Shown piece after piece: positions 9,131 through 18,182 of a stretch of DNA of 64,000 nt. This DNA comes from Legionella micdadei (lineage in GTDB: Bacteria > Pseudomonadota > Gammaproteobacteria > Legionellales > Legionellaceae), in contig NZ_LN614830.1 of the NCBI RefSeq assembly GCF_000953635.1, positions 2,905,001-2,969,000 on the forward strand, read 5' to 3'. How positions within the stretch are numbered: position 1 is the first letter of the stretch; the number at the start of each line of letters is the position of its first letter. Made by a program: the position numbers and the translations under genes. A model generated the notes under the pieces. The model was not told where the DNA came from, searched no databases, and was given only the letters and a program-made list of their open reading frames with translations.

Positions 9131-9853
9131 ATGATCCTGACCGAAGAAATTGAGTATAGCGATGATGAAACCTTATGCCGCGGCTTCTTGGCTTATGATG
9201 ATAAAAACGTTCACCCCAAACCTTGCGTTCTCGTCGTTCATGATTGGGGCGGACGGGCTGAAGCCTTTTGTAACAAAGCAAAGCAGCTAGCCAACATGGG
9301 TTTTGTTGGCTTTGCCGTCGATATGTATGGTCAAGCAAAGCTAGGAAAAGACAAGGTGGAGAAACGAGCGCTGATGACCCCTTTGAGACAAGATAGAAAA
9401 CGCCTCGCCGCTCGCATGGTTGCCGCTTTTAACACTGTCGCAGCATTACCTCAAGTGGATCCTAAAAAAATTGCTGCTATGGGTTATTGTTTTGGAGGGT
9501 TATGTGTTTTAGATCTCGCACGTACCGGAATTGATATTAAAGGAGTTATCAGTTTCCATGGGGTTCTTTCTGCTCCCAAAGACACTGATCTTACTCCTAT
9601 GTCGGCAAAAATTCTGGTCTTGCATGGTTATGATGATCCGCTTGTATTACCTGATGAAGTCTTTCAATTTGCCCATGAGATGACTCAAAGAAAGGCTGAT
9701 TGGCAGATTCATATGTATGGACAAACAGCGCATTCTTTTACTGATCCCACAGCTAACGACGATGAAATGGGTTTGCATTATAATTCAACCGCTGACCGTC
9801 GTTCCTGGAAAAGTACCGAGTTATTCTTACAAGAAATTTTCTATGAAAACTAA
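9131..9853 (+). CDS. Dienelactone hydrolase family protein
   Basis: 240-residue alpha/beta hydrolase. The nucleophile is Cys in 'GYCFGG' (about 119-124), typical of dienelactone hydrolases rather than the Ser of esterases; the acid is in 'HGYDDPLV' and the catalytic His in 'TAHSFTDP'. The oxyanion region 'VHDWGG' is near residue 36. No aromatic-degradation genes are nearby, so the natural substrate is unknown. Its stop overlaps the start of the acyltransferase gene by 11 bp, suggesting co-expression. Confidence 0.88.
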   Translation: MILTEEIEYSDDETLCRGFLAYDDKNVHPKPCVLVVHDWGGRAEAFCNKAKQLANMGFVGFAVDMYGQAKLGKDKVEKRALMTPLRQDRKRLAARMVAAFNTVAALPQVDPKKIAAMGYCFGGLCVLDLARTGIDIKGVISFHGVLSAPKDTDLTPMSAKILVLHGYDDPLVLPDEVFQFAHEMTQRKADWQIHMYGQTAHSFTDPTANDDEMGLHYNSTADRRSWKSTELFLQEIFYEN

Positions 9854-11894
9854 TGATGGGTTAATATACCCAAGATATCGTGCAGACATCGATGGCTTAC
9901 GAGCCATCGCCGTTTTATCCGTAATCGGCTTTCATGCTTTTCCAAAGTTGTTTAGAGGCGGTTTCATTGGTGTCGATGTTTTTTTTGTTATTTCTGGGTT
10001 TCTCATTTCTACTATACTGTTTGAAAATTTAGAACGAGAGTCCTTCAGTTTTATTGACTTCTATAAAAAGAGAATTAAACGAATCTTTCCAGCACTGTTG
10101 CTTGTATTAAGTTTCTGTATTGTTTTAGGGTGGTTTGTGTTGCTTCCTGATGAATACACTCAACTCGGTAAACACATCGCTGGTGGGGCTGGCTTTATTT
10201 CCAATTTTTTGCTTTGGCATGAATCGGGCTATTTTGACGCTGCAGCTGAAACTAAACCTTTGCTGCATTTATGGAGCTTAGGGATAGAAGAGCAATTCTA
10301 TATCATTTGGCCTTTGCTTTTATGGGTTACATGGAAGAATCGCATCAATTTGCCTGCAATTATCGTCATAATAGCCTTGATTTCATTTATTCTTAACTTA
10401 AAAAACGTGCACTCAGACGCTATTGCCGTTTTCTATTCCCCACAAACCCGTTTTTGGGAATTATTAAGCGGGAGTTTACTTGCATGGCTAATACTGAATA
10501 AGCAAACTTTTTTTGCGGGTTTGAGTCAAAACTCAATCACTTGGTTAAACAAAATCTCTTTTAAAAAATTGAATGCGAATAGAGCAACGATAAACCATAT
10601 TATGTCGATGCTAGGCTTCTTGCTCATTGAATATGGCATATATCAGTTTACAAAGGCCGATTTTCCTGGCTTCTGGGCATTAATACCTACTCTGGGTGCG
10701 GTGTTGATCATTTTCGCTGGTTCCCAGGCATGGATAAATCGCGTCATTCTCTCTAACCGTATTCTTATTTGGTTTGGCCTAATTAGCTTTCCTTTGTATT
10801 TATGGCACTGGCCTTTGTTGGCGTTTGCACGCATCATTGAAGATGAAAAGCCTAATAAAAAAATTCGTATTGCCGCCGTTATTATTTCAATCGCATTAGC
10901 CTGGCTTACCTACCGGCTAATTGAAAAACCCATTCGCTTTGGCAGCAGTTCAAGTAAACTCAAAGCGGTTTTGTTATTAATCTTAATGTCTTTTATGGGG
11001 GGTATGGGTACTTACATCTATACACACCAGGGATTCAAATCAAGATTTAGCAACTTAAATGATTTGAATGAATTAGTCACTTTAATTGATTACCCCTATC
11101 CAAGTGGTAGGGATTATTTTTGCGCTAATTTAATACCTGAGTTAAAAGACTTTGACTTCGATGGAGGTTGTCGCTTATCCAAAGAATCAGCACCAACGAT
11201 CTTGTTTATGGGCGATTCCCACACAGCACATTATTACAATGCGGTGTGGAAACAATTTCCACAGGAATCTGTCTTAATGATTGTACAGACCTCCTGTTTA
11301 CCCTTTTCGAGCGGTTATTTCTTGCAAGGTGAATGCAAGCAAAAATTCGATGCTATCCTTTCTTTTCTTAAAACAAATTCCACCATTAAGGAGGTCTATT
11401 TATCCGGCTATTGGGCCTACTTAATGTCAGGCGGTTTTGGTGAAACAGGAGAGCGTTGGCGTCATGCAAAAGCCATCGATAAAGAAGGAGCAAAAAGCTT
11501 TAAAGAAAATGGAAAACATTTCTTTGCACAAGTCCTTAAAACAAATAAAAAAATTATTTTTTTAAAAGATATCCCTGATCTCAATTTTAATATTAAATCT
11601 TGCTTCAAAATAAGGCCATTTCAATTATCTTCCAAAATTAGGGATGAGTGTTGGATCGATTTTGCCGACTACACCAAAAGGGTTGCTGATTATGACAAAA
11701 TCATTGATGACCTGTTAGCAGATTTTCCGCAAGTTAAAATTTATGACCCACGCTCTTTACTCTGTAATAATCAAAAATGCATTGCCCGCGATGGTAAACT
11801 TCCCTTTTACTTTAATGGCGACCATTTAAATCATTACGGTGCTGAACTTGTTATTCGGGACATGTTAAACAAACAGCAATCTAAACTCGCCTGA
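9843..11894 (+). CDS. OafA/YrhL-type O-acyltransferase with SGNH domain
   Basis: 683 residues in two parts: an acyltransferase-3 membrane domain of about ten segments (about 10-390, beginning 'YRADIDGLRAIAVLSVIGF') and a C-terminal SGNH hydrolase-like domain (about 440-680) with 'FMGDSHTAHYYN' as block I and 'FNGDHLNHYGAE' as the Asp-His block. Such fusions O-acetylate surface polysaccharide: the membrane part receives the acyl group and the SGNH part transfers it. The chosen ATG at 9843 opens directly onto the conserved N-terminus; reading further upstream only overlaps the hydrolase out of frame. Likely target: LPS O-chain or another envelope glycan. Confidence 0.9.
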   Translation: MKTNDGLIYPRYRADIDGLRAIAVLSVIGFHAFPKLFRGGFIGVDVFFVISGFLISTILFENLERESFSFIDFYKKRIKRIFPALLLVLSFCIVLGWFVLLPDEYTQLGKHIAGGAGFISNFLLWHESGYFDAAAETKPLLHLWSLGIEEQFYIIWPLLLWVTWKNRINLPAIIVIIALISFILNLKNVHSDAIAVFYSPQTRFWELLSGSLLAWLILNKQTFFAGLSQNSITWLNKISFKKLNANRATINHIMSMLGFLLIEYGIYQFTKADFPGFWALIPTLGAVLIIFAGSQAWINRVILSNRILIWFGLISFPLYLWHWPLLAFARIIEDEKPNKKIRIAAVIISIALAWLTYRLIEKPIRFGSSSSKLKAVLLLILMSFMGGMGTYIYTHQGFKSRFSNLNDLNELVTLIDYPYPSGRDYFCANLIPELKDFDFDGGCRLSKESAPTILFMGDSHTAHYYNAVWKQFPQESVLMIVQTSCLPFSSGYFLQGECKQKFDAILSFLKTNSTIKEVYLSGYWAYLMSGGFGETGERWRHAKAIDKEGAKSFKENGKHFFAQVLKTNKKIIFLKDIPDLNFNIKSCFKIRPFQLSSKIRDECWIDFADYTKRVADYDKIIDDLLADFPQVKIYDPRSLLCNNQKCIARDGKLPFYFNGDHLNHYGAELVIRDMLNKQQSKLA

Positions 11895-11974
11895 AGATCC
11901 GTTCATAGCCGGCAACAAAAAAACACTGTAGTTGTTTCTAAATTGTAAATTTTAAAATCAAAGAGACAGCAAAA

Positions 11975-12001
11975 TTGGCAATTAGATAAATTTAATATAA
12001 A
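11975..12001 (+). promoter_or_regulatory. Possible promoter of the giant repeat gene
   Basis: TTGGCA at 11975-11980 and TATAAA at 11996-12001 are separated by 15 bp, slightly short of the sigma-70 optimum. Confidence 0.35.
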
Positions 12002-12068
12002 ATTTGCGCTCTTGCTGTGCAGCAATACAAATATGACGAAAGCAGCGCTTACCTTGGGAGATTTGTTT

Positions 12069-15000
12069 ATGGCCATGGGCGAACTTCTTGATGAATTGAC
12101 ACACACTCTGCCCACCCTATTTTGGAGTATGACCACGGGATTAGCCCGGCTAGGCGCGATCAGCTCGTATTTCATTCGCGACACATTCAGAGCCCATTTT
12201 AACCTTATTGCACAATATACAGCCCCAATTGAACAAGAATTACTAAATAAAAACCCGCCAAAACCGAGTGACTTAAATCCATTAGGACAAATAGCACTGA
12301 CCATTTTCCCTCTGACAATAGTAAGTTGGTTAGCAGCACTAACAGCCGCTCCGTTGATCTATAACTCTGTATTACTTTTTATCGCTGGATTTGTACGCGT
12401 AACTAATTTGGCTTTATTTGACTTACCTAGACGACAAATAAATATCCCTGAAGGAAGTATGCCCTGGTACCGCATCATTTTTGGTCTTCCAGGATTGATT
12501 ATCGGTGGTTCTTTAGGGGCCATTTCAGCGGGGCTAATCAGTTTGGTACGGCTTACAATTAACTCGTTTAAAAGCGGAAAGTATAGTTTTGTCAAAATCA
12601 CCAATTTAGCTTTAGATCAAGATGATTACCTTCTTTTCGATCAAGATGAACGCTCGAAAATAGAGAAGTACGGTTTCGGGCTACCTGGCCTTGTCTTCGG
12701 GGGAATCGTAGGGGCTGTAGGCTTCACCGCCGCAGGTCTTGGACGGGTGGTGATTAACTCCTTTTTTAGTTTCATCAGCATTAATGCTTCCGCATTTAAT
12801 CTCGTTCGCCAAGAAAAATTTAAGGGCGGCCTACAGGACGGGCGTACTCCTTTCCTCATCTATGGCTTAGGTCTCCCCGGGCTCATCTTAGGCAGTATTA
12901 CAGCCCCTGTTGCTATCGCTATCGCCGGCGCTGAGCGCATCGCCATCGAAAGCTGGAAAACCACAAAAGAATTGTTCTTCGCTACTGTTAAACTAGCCTT
13001 ACCCGCTGAACAACCAGAAGAAGCGCAAGAACTGATGGAAGAAGTCAAAAGGGAAAAACGCTCCAAGCTTAATGCCTATGGTTTCGGTGCTCCCGGTGTC
13101 TTACTGGGTGTCCTCTCAGGAAGTATAGGCTTTGCCGGCATTGTTTTTGCCCGTATCGTGGCTAACTCCCTTGCAAGTGGCGCATTCAGTTTCATCCACG
13201 TCACTAATTTGGCTCTCGATCCAAACGATCGCCTTCCTCAAATTCAAGAAGAAGGCTCCAAAATAAAGCGATATGGCTTCGGCTTTCCAGGTATTGTCTT
13301 GGGCGGCATTGCAGGCGGCTTGGGGTTTGCCGTTGCCAGTTTAGGACGGGTGGCTATTAACTCATGGTTTAGTTTCATCGGCCTTAACGCCTCAGCGTTT
13401 AATCTCGTTCGCCAAGAAAAAACCAATCGCGGATTAAAGGACGGGCGTACTCCTTTCCTCATCTATGGTTTAGGCTTTCCCGGACTCATCTTAGGCAGTA
13501 TTACAGCCCCTGTTGCTATCGCTATCGCCGGCGCTGAGCGCATCGCCATCGAAAGCTGGAAAACCACAAAAGAATTGTTCTTCGCTACTGTTAAACTGGC
13601 CTTACCCGCTGAACAACCAGAAGAAGCGCAAGAACTGATGGAAGAAGTCAAAAGGGAAAAACGCTCCAAGCTTAATGCCTATGGTTTCGGTGCTCCCGGT
13701 GTCTTACTGGGTGTCCTCTCAGGAAGTATAGGCTTTGCCGGCATTGTTTTTGCCCGTATCGTGGCTAACTCCCTTGCAAGTGGCGCATTCAGTTTCATCC
13801 ACGTCACTAATTTGGCTCTCGATCCAAACGATCGCCTTCCTCAAATTCAAGAAGAAGGCTCCAAAATAAAGCGATATGGCTTCGGCTTTCCAGGTATTGT
13901 CTTGGGCGGCATTGCAGGCGGCTTGGGGTTTGCTGTTGCCGGTTTAGGACGGGTGGCTATTAACTCATGGTTTAGTTTCATCGGCCTTAACGCCTCAGCG
14001 TTTAATCTCGTTCGCCAAGAAAAAACCAATCGCGGATTAAAGGACGGGCGTACTCCTTTCCTTATCTATGGCTTAGGCCTTCCCGGGCTCATCTTAGGCA
14101 GTATTACAGCCCCTGTTGCTATCGCTATCGCCGGCGCTGAGCGCATCGCCATCGAAAGCTGGAAAACTACAAAGGAAATTTTCATTGCTATCGTTAACCT
14201 AATCTTACCTGCCAAGAAACCAGAAGAATCAACTCAAGAAAGTGCGGAAGAAAACAAGCGCTCTAAACTTGATACTTATGGTTTTGGTGCTCCAGGTTTA
14301 TTGCTTGGGATCATTTCTGGGGGAATAGGATTTGTTGGAATTCTGTGTGCACGTATCCTGATTAATTCATTAATAAGTGCATTGTACATGTTTATCCTCA
14401 TCACGAATAAGGCCCTGGATCCAGCCGATGAGATCCCTCAAATCCAAGATCGTCGCTCTACATTAGAGGTATGTGGCTTTGGGCTGCCTGGACTTTTCTT
14501 AGGCGCACTCATTGGTCGCTTAGGATTTTTTGCTGTAGGTTTAGGACGAATTGCTGTCAATTCATTTTTCACTTTCGTCAACCTTAATGCTGCAGCATTT
14601 AATCTAGTTCGCCAGGAGAAAATCAATCTCGGATTAAGGAACGGGCGTACTCCTTTCCTCATCTATGGCTTAGGCCTGCCTGGGCTTATCTTGGGCAGTT
14701 TTACGGCTCCCATCGCGATTACTATTGCTATTACCGAACGCATCGCTAAGGAAAGCTGGAAAACCACAAAAGAATTGTTCTTCGCTGCTGTTAAACTGGC
14801 CTTACCCGCTGAAAAACTCGGAAAATCATCAGAGCAGGTAGAAGAAAGTAAAAAAGAAAAACGTTCCAAGCTTAATGCCTATGGTTTCGGCGCCCCCGGT
14901 ATTTTGTTAGGGCTTGTGTCAGGGGGAATAGGTTTTACTGCAATTGGTCTTGCACGCACCGTGACTAACTCTTTTATCAGCGGACTAAACAGCTTTATCC

Positions 15001-16595
15001 GCGTCACCAATTTAGCACTGGATCCTAAAAATTACATTAGCCAACCTCTAGATCAACGTTCCAAAATAGAGAAATATGGCTTCGGATTGCCAGGCCTTGT
15101 CTTGGGGGGCATTGTTGGCGGCTTAGGATTTTCTGCCGCAGGTTTAGGACGTGTGGCTACTAATTCATTTTTTACCTTTGTCAGTCTTAACGCTGCAGCA
15201 TTTAATCTGGTTCGCCAAGAGAAAATCAATCGCGGACTTCGGGACGGGCGTAGTCCTTTCCTCATCTATGGTTTAGGCCTTCCCGGACTTATCTTAGGTG
15301 GCATTACTTCCCCTGCAGCTATCGCGATTGCAGTTGCTGAGCGTATCTTCATCGAAAGCTGGAAAACCACTAAAGAATTTTTCTTCGCATTCGTTAAACT
15401 AGCCTTGCCCGCTGAGGAAATAGAAGCACAGGAGCGATCACAACTATCTCAAACAGCGACAGATAATAAAAAGCGCTCTAAGCTTGATACTTATGTTTTT
15501 GGTGCTCCTGGCATCCTGTTGGGTATTCTCTCTGGGGGAATAGGTTTCACCTTCGTAGGTTTACGTCAAGTTGTCACGCATAGTATCGACACAGGCATTA
15601 GAATGTTCACCACCATCGCCAATTTAGGCTTAGTCAATAACGAGCAATTTAACTACAAGCAATTGGAAAAAGAAGATAAGCGTCATTGGCAAGCCAAATA
15701 TCTTTTAGGCTTTCCTGGCGCCTTTATTGGCGCAGGCTTAGGCTTTCTCATGTTGGTAGGAATTGGCTCAGTCAAATTCTTAACGAACACGTTTTACTCT
15801 TGGCTTAGTTTATCCGGCTCCGTATTAAACGGGAGCCTAGAACTACCGTTATTTAGTGGTTTAGCGGGAGATGAACGCACCCAAAACCAAAAAATAATAG
15901 GCGGCCTAGGCTATGTGATTGCATTAGTCAGTACCCTACCCATTGGGGTATTAATTTTAGTAGGCAAAAAAGTTGCTCCTGTGATTGGCGCACTTCTTCT
16001 CGGTGCAATATGCTCACCCTTTGTGGCACTATTGAAGGGGATTAACCAATCGCATAAGAAACCTCGCTTTGAAAATAAGGGCTTAGGCGAAGACGATGAA
16101 AGAATTCAACGATTCAAAAACATTTATTCAGCGCTTACCCCATTAGGACAACTCGCTGAAAACAGCAAAATTCCTGAGCAGCAGAATGGCCGCAAAGGCC
16201 CTCTTTGCTTCACTCGAAAAGCGTTTACTTTCAATATATCAACGGTTACAGAGTATACCCTCGATCAACTTCTATCCGCTTACCGAGCAAGTACTAATAA
16301 AGAGGCTTTTTTTGCATCCGATGGTGAATTCGAAACGGTTCTAGAAAGGGTAAAAGAACACTACAAGGAAATAAGCTGTTTAGACTCTGAGTACCATACC
16401 TCCGCTCGCGATGAGCAGATTGATAGAATCGGGAATTTTGCACGAGATTACATTCTTAACAAAGAAACGACAGTTCCTGATCATTTGTATTCAAGCCCTA
16501 AAAATACGTGGGCTGCAATTTTTTGGGGAAAAGAGCCCAAAAATACTGAGGGATTCCCGAATCCCCAGTTAGGGGTTAATTTGGAGCTCTCTTAG
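12069..16595 (+). CDS. Giant membrane-type protein of Gly/Pro modules (no known family)
   Basis: About 1508 residues. I do not recognise the family. It consists of roughly 17 modules of 60-70 residues, each opening with 'YGxGxPGxxLGxxxG' and continuing into a hydrophobic glycine-rich segment that ends in 'R..xNS' or 'ES'. Three module types follow in fixed order, making five ~201-residue super-repeats, with degenerate modules at both ends. The alternation of glycine-zipper-like hydrophobic stretches and charged linkers suggests repeated membrane insertion. The last ~170 residues are soluble and unlike the repeats. The ATG at 12069 has a good ribosome site (GGGAG, 8 nt away); an ATG at 12033 is possible but has none. 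A secreted host-membrane protein or a surface protein would both fit. Confidence 0.8.
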   Translation: MAMGELLDELTHTLPTLFWSMTTGLARLGAISSYFIRDTFRAHFNLIAQYTAPIEQELLNKNPPKPSDLNPLGQIALTIFPLTIVSWLAALTAAPLIYNSVLLFIAGFVRVTNLALFDLPRRQINIPEGSMPWYRIIFGLPGLIIGGSLGAISAGLISLVRLTINSFKSGKYSFVKITNLALDQDDYLLFDQDERSKIEKYGFGLPGLVFGGIVGAVGFTAAGLGRVVINSFFSFISINASAFNLVRQEKFKGGLQDGRTPFLIYGLGLPGLILGSITAPVAIAIAGAERIAIESWKTTKELFFATVKLALPAEQPEEAQELMEEVKREKRSKLNAYGFGAPGVLLGVLSGSIGFAGIVFARIVANSLASGAFSFIHVTNLALDPNDRLPQIQEEGSKIKRYGFGFPGIVLGGIAGGLGFAVASLGRVAINSWFSFIGLNASAFNLVRQEKTNRGLKDGRTPFLIYGLGFPGLILGSITAPVAIAIAGAERIAIESWKTTKELFFATVKLALPAEQPEEAQELMEEVKREKRSKLNAYGFGAPGVLLGVLSGSIGFAGIVFARIVANSLASGAFSFIHVTNLALDPNDRLPQIQEEGSKIKRYGFGFPGIVLGGIAGGLGFAVAGLGRVAINSWFSFIGLNASAFNLVRQEKTNRGLKDGRTPFLIYGLGLPGLILGSITAPVAIAIAGAERIAIESWKTTKEIFIAIVNLILPAKKPEESTQESAEENKRSKLDTYGFGAPGLLLGIISGGIGFVGILCARILINSLISALYMFILITNKALDPADEIPQIQDRRSTLEVCGFGLPGLFLGALIGRLGFFAVGLGRIAVNSFFTFVNLNAAAFNLVRQEKINLGLRNGRTPFLIYGLGLPGLILGSFTAPIAITIAITERIAKESWKTTKELFFAAVKLALPAEKLGKSSEQVEESKKEKRSKLNAYGFGAPGILLGLVSGGIGFTAIGLARTVTNSFISGLNSFIRVTNLALDPKNYISQPLDQRSKIEKYGFGLPGLVLGGIVGGLGFSAAGLGRVATNSFFTFVSLNAAAFNLVRQEKINRGLRDGRSPFLIYGLGLPGLILGGITSPAAIAIAVAERIFIESWKTTKEFFFAFVKLALPAEEIEAQERSQLSQTATDNKKRSKLDTYVFGAPGILLGILSGGIGFTFVGLRQVVTHSIDTGIRMFTTIANLGLVNNEQFNYKQLEKEDKRHWQAKYLLGFPGAFIGAGLGFLMLVGIGSVKFLTNTFYSWLSLSGSVLNGSLELPLFSGLAGDERTQNQKIIGGLGYVIALVSTLPIGVLILVGKKVAPVIGALLLGAICSPFVALLKGINQSHKKPRFENKGLGEDDERIQRFKNIYSALTPLGQLAENSKIPEQQNGRKGPLCFTRKAFTFNISTVTEYTLDQLLSAYRASTNKEAFFASDGEFETVLERVKEHYKEISCLDSEYHTSARDEQIDRIGNFARDYILNKETTVPDHLYSSPKNTWAAIFWGKEPKNTEGFPNPQLGVNLELS
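12841..14046 (+). repeat. Near-identical 603-bp tandem duplication inside the giant gene
   Basis: The DNA from about 12841 to 13443 is repeated at 13444-14046 with only a handful of substitutions; about 120 bp of a third copy starts at 14047 before similarity falls. The period of 603 bp is exactly 201 codons, so the frame is kept. Flanking super-repeats are much more diverged, so this pair is a recent duplication or has been homogenised by recombination. Confidence 0.9.
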
Positions 16596-16604
16596 TCTTG
16601 GCAA

Positions 16605-16634
16605 TAGCTCCTCTGGCTTCCCACAGAGGAGCTA
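16605..16634. terminator. Hairpin between convergent genes
   Basis: An 11-bp perfect stem (TAGCTCCTCTG / CAGAGGAGCTA) with an 8-nt loop lies between the giant repeat gene and the convergent six-gene cluster. Neither side has a good T-run, so it may act as a transcript-end stabiliser rather than a strong intrinsic terminator. Confidence 0.5.
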
Positions 16635-16640
16635 AACCAC

Positions 16641-17501
16641 TTAGCAACTTAAAAGCGCTAAAGCGTTCTTGCGCCAAAGCTCCTCTTTGCGTGCGGCCGT
16701 CAAACTTATTTCATCAAATAAGGCCGTTGAGTAATCAAACCAAGTTTTAATATCCATTTGATTTGTTTGTCCTAAATCAGAACTATAGATCACTCTGGGT
16801 AAATGGCTTAACACCTCGATAAAATCCTCTCTTGTTTGGTGCCCGAGCAAATAAGTCAGCGTCGTTTGCTCAATCCAAACAAAATCATGTTTCGTGATTT
16901 CCTTTAACGCCATCGCTTGTAAATTTGTCAAAGGATTCGCAGGCTGGTTTAGCAATAAAGCAGCTACATGATGTTTAATGCAAGCGTCAATTAAACAATC
17001 GATTTCCTCTTTTGCCGCATGACCTGTAGATACGACAATCGGATAATCAGCAGCCATTTTCAAAATGTCTATTGCTTCTTTCTTAATTTTAAATTTCGCA
17101 TCAAAAAGTGTCTCACTCACCAAGGTGTGGTCAGTTAAATTTTCATGACTTAGTTGGCGAGTCAATTTAGATTGGTATTTACGGCCAGTGATCGTTGGAA
17201 AATCAACAATGAGCTTTGATGGTATTTGCGGCTGATATTCAGCAAGTGCCTGCAGAATTACCCGGTAATTGATTCCTCCTGCAATAGAATTCAAAACAAC
17301 AGAGGGAAAAACCGGCAGCCCTTGTCTTTGACCAAGTGTGGCCTGTATAGAAGTCGAACCTAAATGGCTTCTTAACACCACGGCACCTGCTAACGCTTGG
17401 TAATGACTTCCTGCTTCTAATGCATTGTGGCGTCGGAGATAAAGATCGGGAGATGCGTGATAATGAATATCAATGAATTGATAATCGCATAATGCTTTCA
17501 A
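16641..17501 (-). CDS. Amidohydrolase-like protein (possibly DUF6282)
   Basis: 286 residues. The N-terminal 'FIDIHYHASPD' has the D-x-H-x-H metal pattern of amidohydrolase-superfamily TIM barrels; further candidate ligands are His in 'VVSTGHA' and Asp in 'VIYSSDLGQ'. I start it at a TTG two bases after the upstream stop, preceded by AAGGA at 7 nt; an earlier TTG at 17525 would overlap the upstream gene and lacks a ribosome site. It is the last gene of the six-gene cluster. Hydrolysis of an amide, lactone or related bond is likely; the substrate is unknown. The DUF6282 comparison is from memory and tentative. Confidence 0.65.
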   Translation of the reverse strand: MKALCDYQFIDIHYHASPDLYLRRHNALEAGSHYQALAGAVVLRSHLGSTSIQATLGQRQGLPVFPSVVLNSIAGGINYRVILQALAEYQPQIPSKLIVDFPTITGRKYQSKLTRQLSHENLTDHTLVSETLFDAKFKIKKEAIDILKMAADYPIVVSTGHAAKEEIDCLIDACIKHHVAALLLNQPANPLTNLQAMALKEITKHDFVWIEQTTLTYLLGHQTREDFIEVLSHLPRVIYSSDLGQTNQMDIKTWFDYSTALFDEISLTAARKEELWRKNALALLSC

Positions 17502-17503
17502 GC

Positions 17504-18163
17504 CTATTTCCTTTTGTTGAGCCAAGGCTGGTCATAGCGATAATCCTTGCGCGCCTGCTCTAACGTTGAGCCAGCCTTTACCGCGGTAATAATTTTGCTT
17601 TCAGTGGCCTGTATATTTTCTGCTTTGCTTATCACCTCATCAACTAAATGTTGGGGGATAACCAAAACACCATCGTCATCGCCCAAAATAAAGTCACCCG
17701 GATTGATTGTGACACCATTCACCATTAAGGGGCATTGCTCCGCTGATTTATAAACACGATTTTTCCCCGAACGCATATAAACCGCAGCACAATACACAGG
17801 GTATTTCGCAGCACGGATACAAGCGGCATCTCTCACTGCACCATGTACGATGGTACCCGCTATTTTTTTATGAATAGCCACTTGGGTTAAAATATCCCCC
17901 CAAGTTGTGCAATCACTTCGCCCTTTATTATCAATGACAATCACGGATTTTGCTGGGACAGAATCAATGTAATCCGCAGCCCCTCTAAATGTATTAGGTT
18001 TTTTCTCATATAGAGAATATTGGATTGTATAAGCAGGGCCAATTAATTTAGTGCCAGCGAGAAGCGGCTTGATATTGAGTAAAGCCCCTTCCACACCGCA
18101 AGCATCCAATGCGTCAGATACTTCAGTCGTACTTAATGCTTGTAATCGCTGATATTGGTTCAT
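17504..18163 (-). CDS. RraA-like aldolase/decarboxylase-family protein
   Basis: 219 residues of the RraA/HMG-aldolase fold. Visible signatures are 'WGDILTQVA', then 'GTIVHGAVRDA' with the substrate-binding Arg and metal-binding Asp, and 'GDDDGVLVIP' near residue 155. Members include 4-hydroxy-4-methyl-2-oxoglutarate aldolase/oxaloacetate decarboxylase, and RraA, which inhibits RNase E. The C-terminal extension and position among metabolic genes favour an enzyme. It is 19 bp after the dehydrogenase gene and 2 bp before the amidohydrolase-like gene. Confidence 0.82.
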   Translation of the reverse strand: MNQYQRLQALSTTEVSDALDACGVEGALLNIKPLLAGTKLIGPAYTIQYSLYEKKPNTFRGAADYIDSVPAKSVIVIDNKGRSDCTTWGDILTQVAIHKKIAGTIVHGAVRDAACIRAAKYPVYCAAVYMRSGKNRVYKSAEQCPLMVNGVTINPGDFILGDDDGVLVIPQHLVDEVISKAENIQATESKIITAVKAGSTLEQARKDYRYDQPWLNKRK

Positions 18164-18182
18164 TTTTATTCGTCATTAAAAA

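Noticed and set aside
11903-12304. 133-codon minus-strand frame across the start of the giant gene
   Set aside because: Overlaps the promoter and the N-terminus of the plus-strand gene, has no recognisable domain or ribosome site.
12359-15265. Series of minus-strand open frames of 60-81 codons at regular spacing inside the giant repeat gene
   Set aside because: They repeat with the 603-bp period and are antisense shadows of the repeated coding sequence; no ribosome sites or family similarity.
12841-15400. Regularly spaced repeats as a possible CRISPR array
   Set aside because: The repeat unit is hundreds of bases long, entirely coding, and without unique spacers.
17504-18163. RraA-like protein as the RNase E inhibitor RraA
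   Set aside because: It lies in a metabolic cluster and keeps the aldolase-type metal and Arg residues, so an enzyme is more likely.
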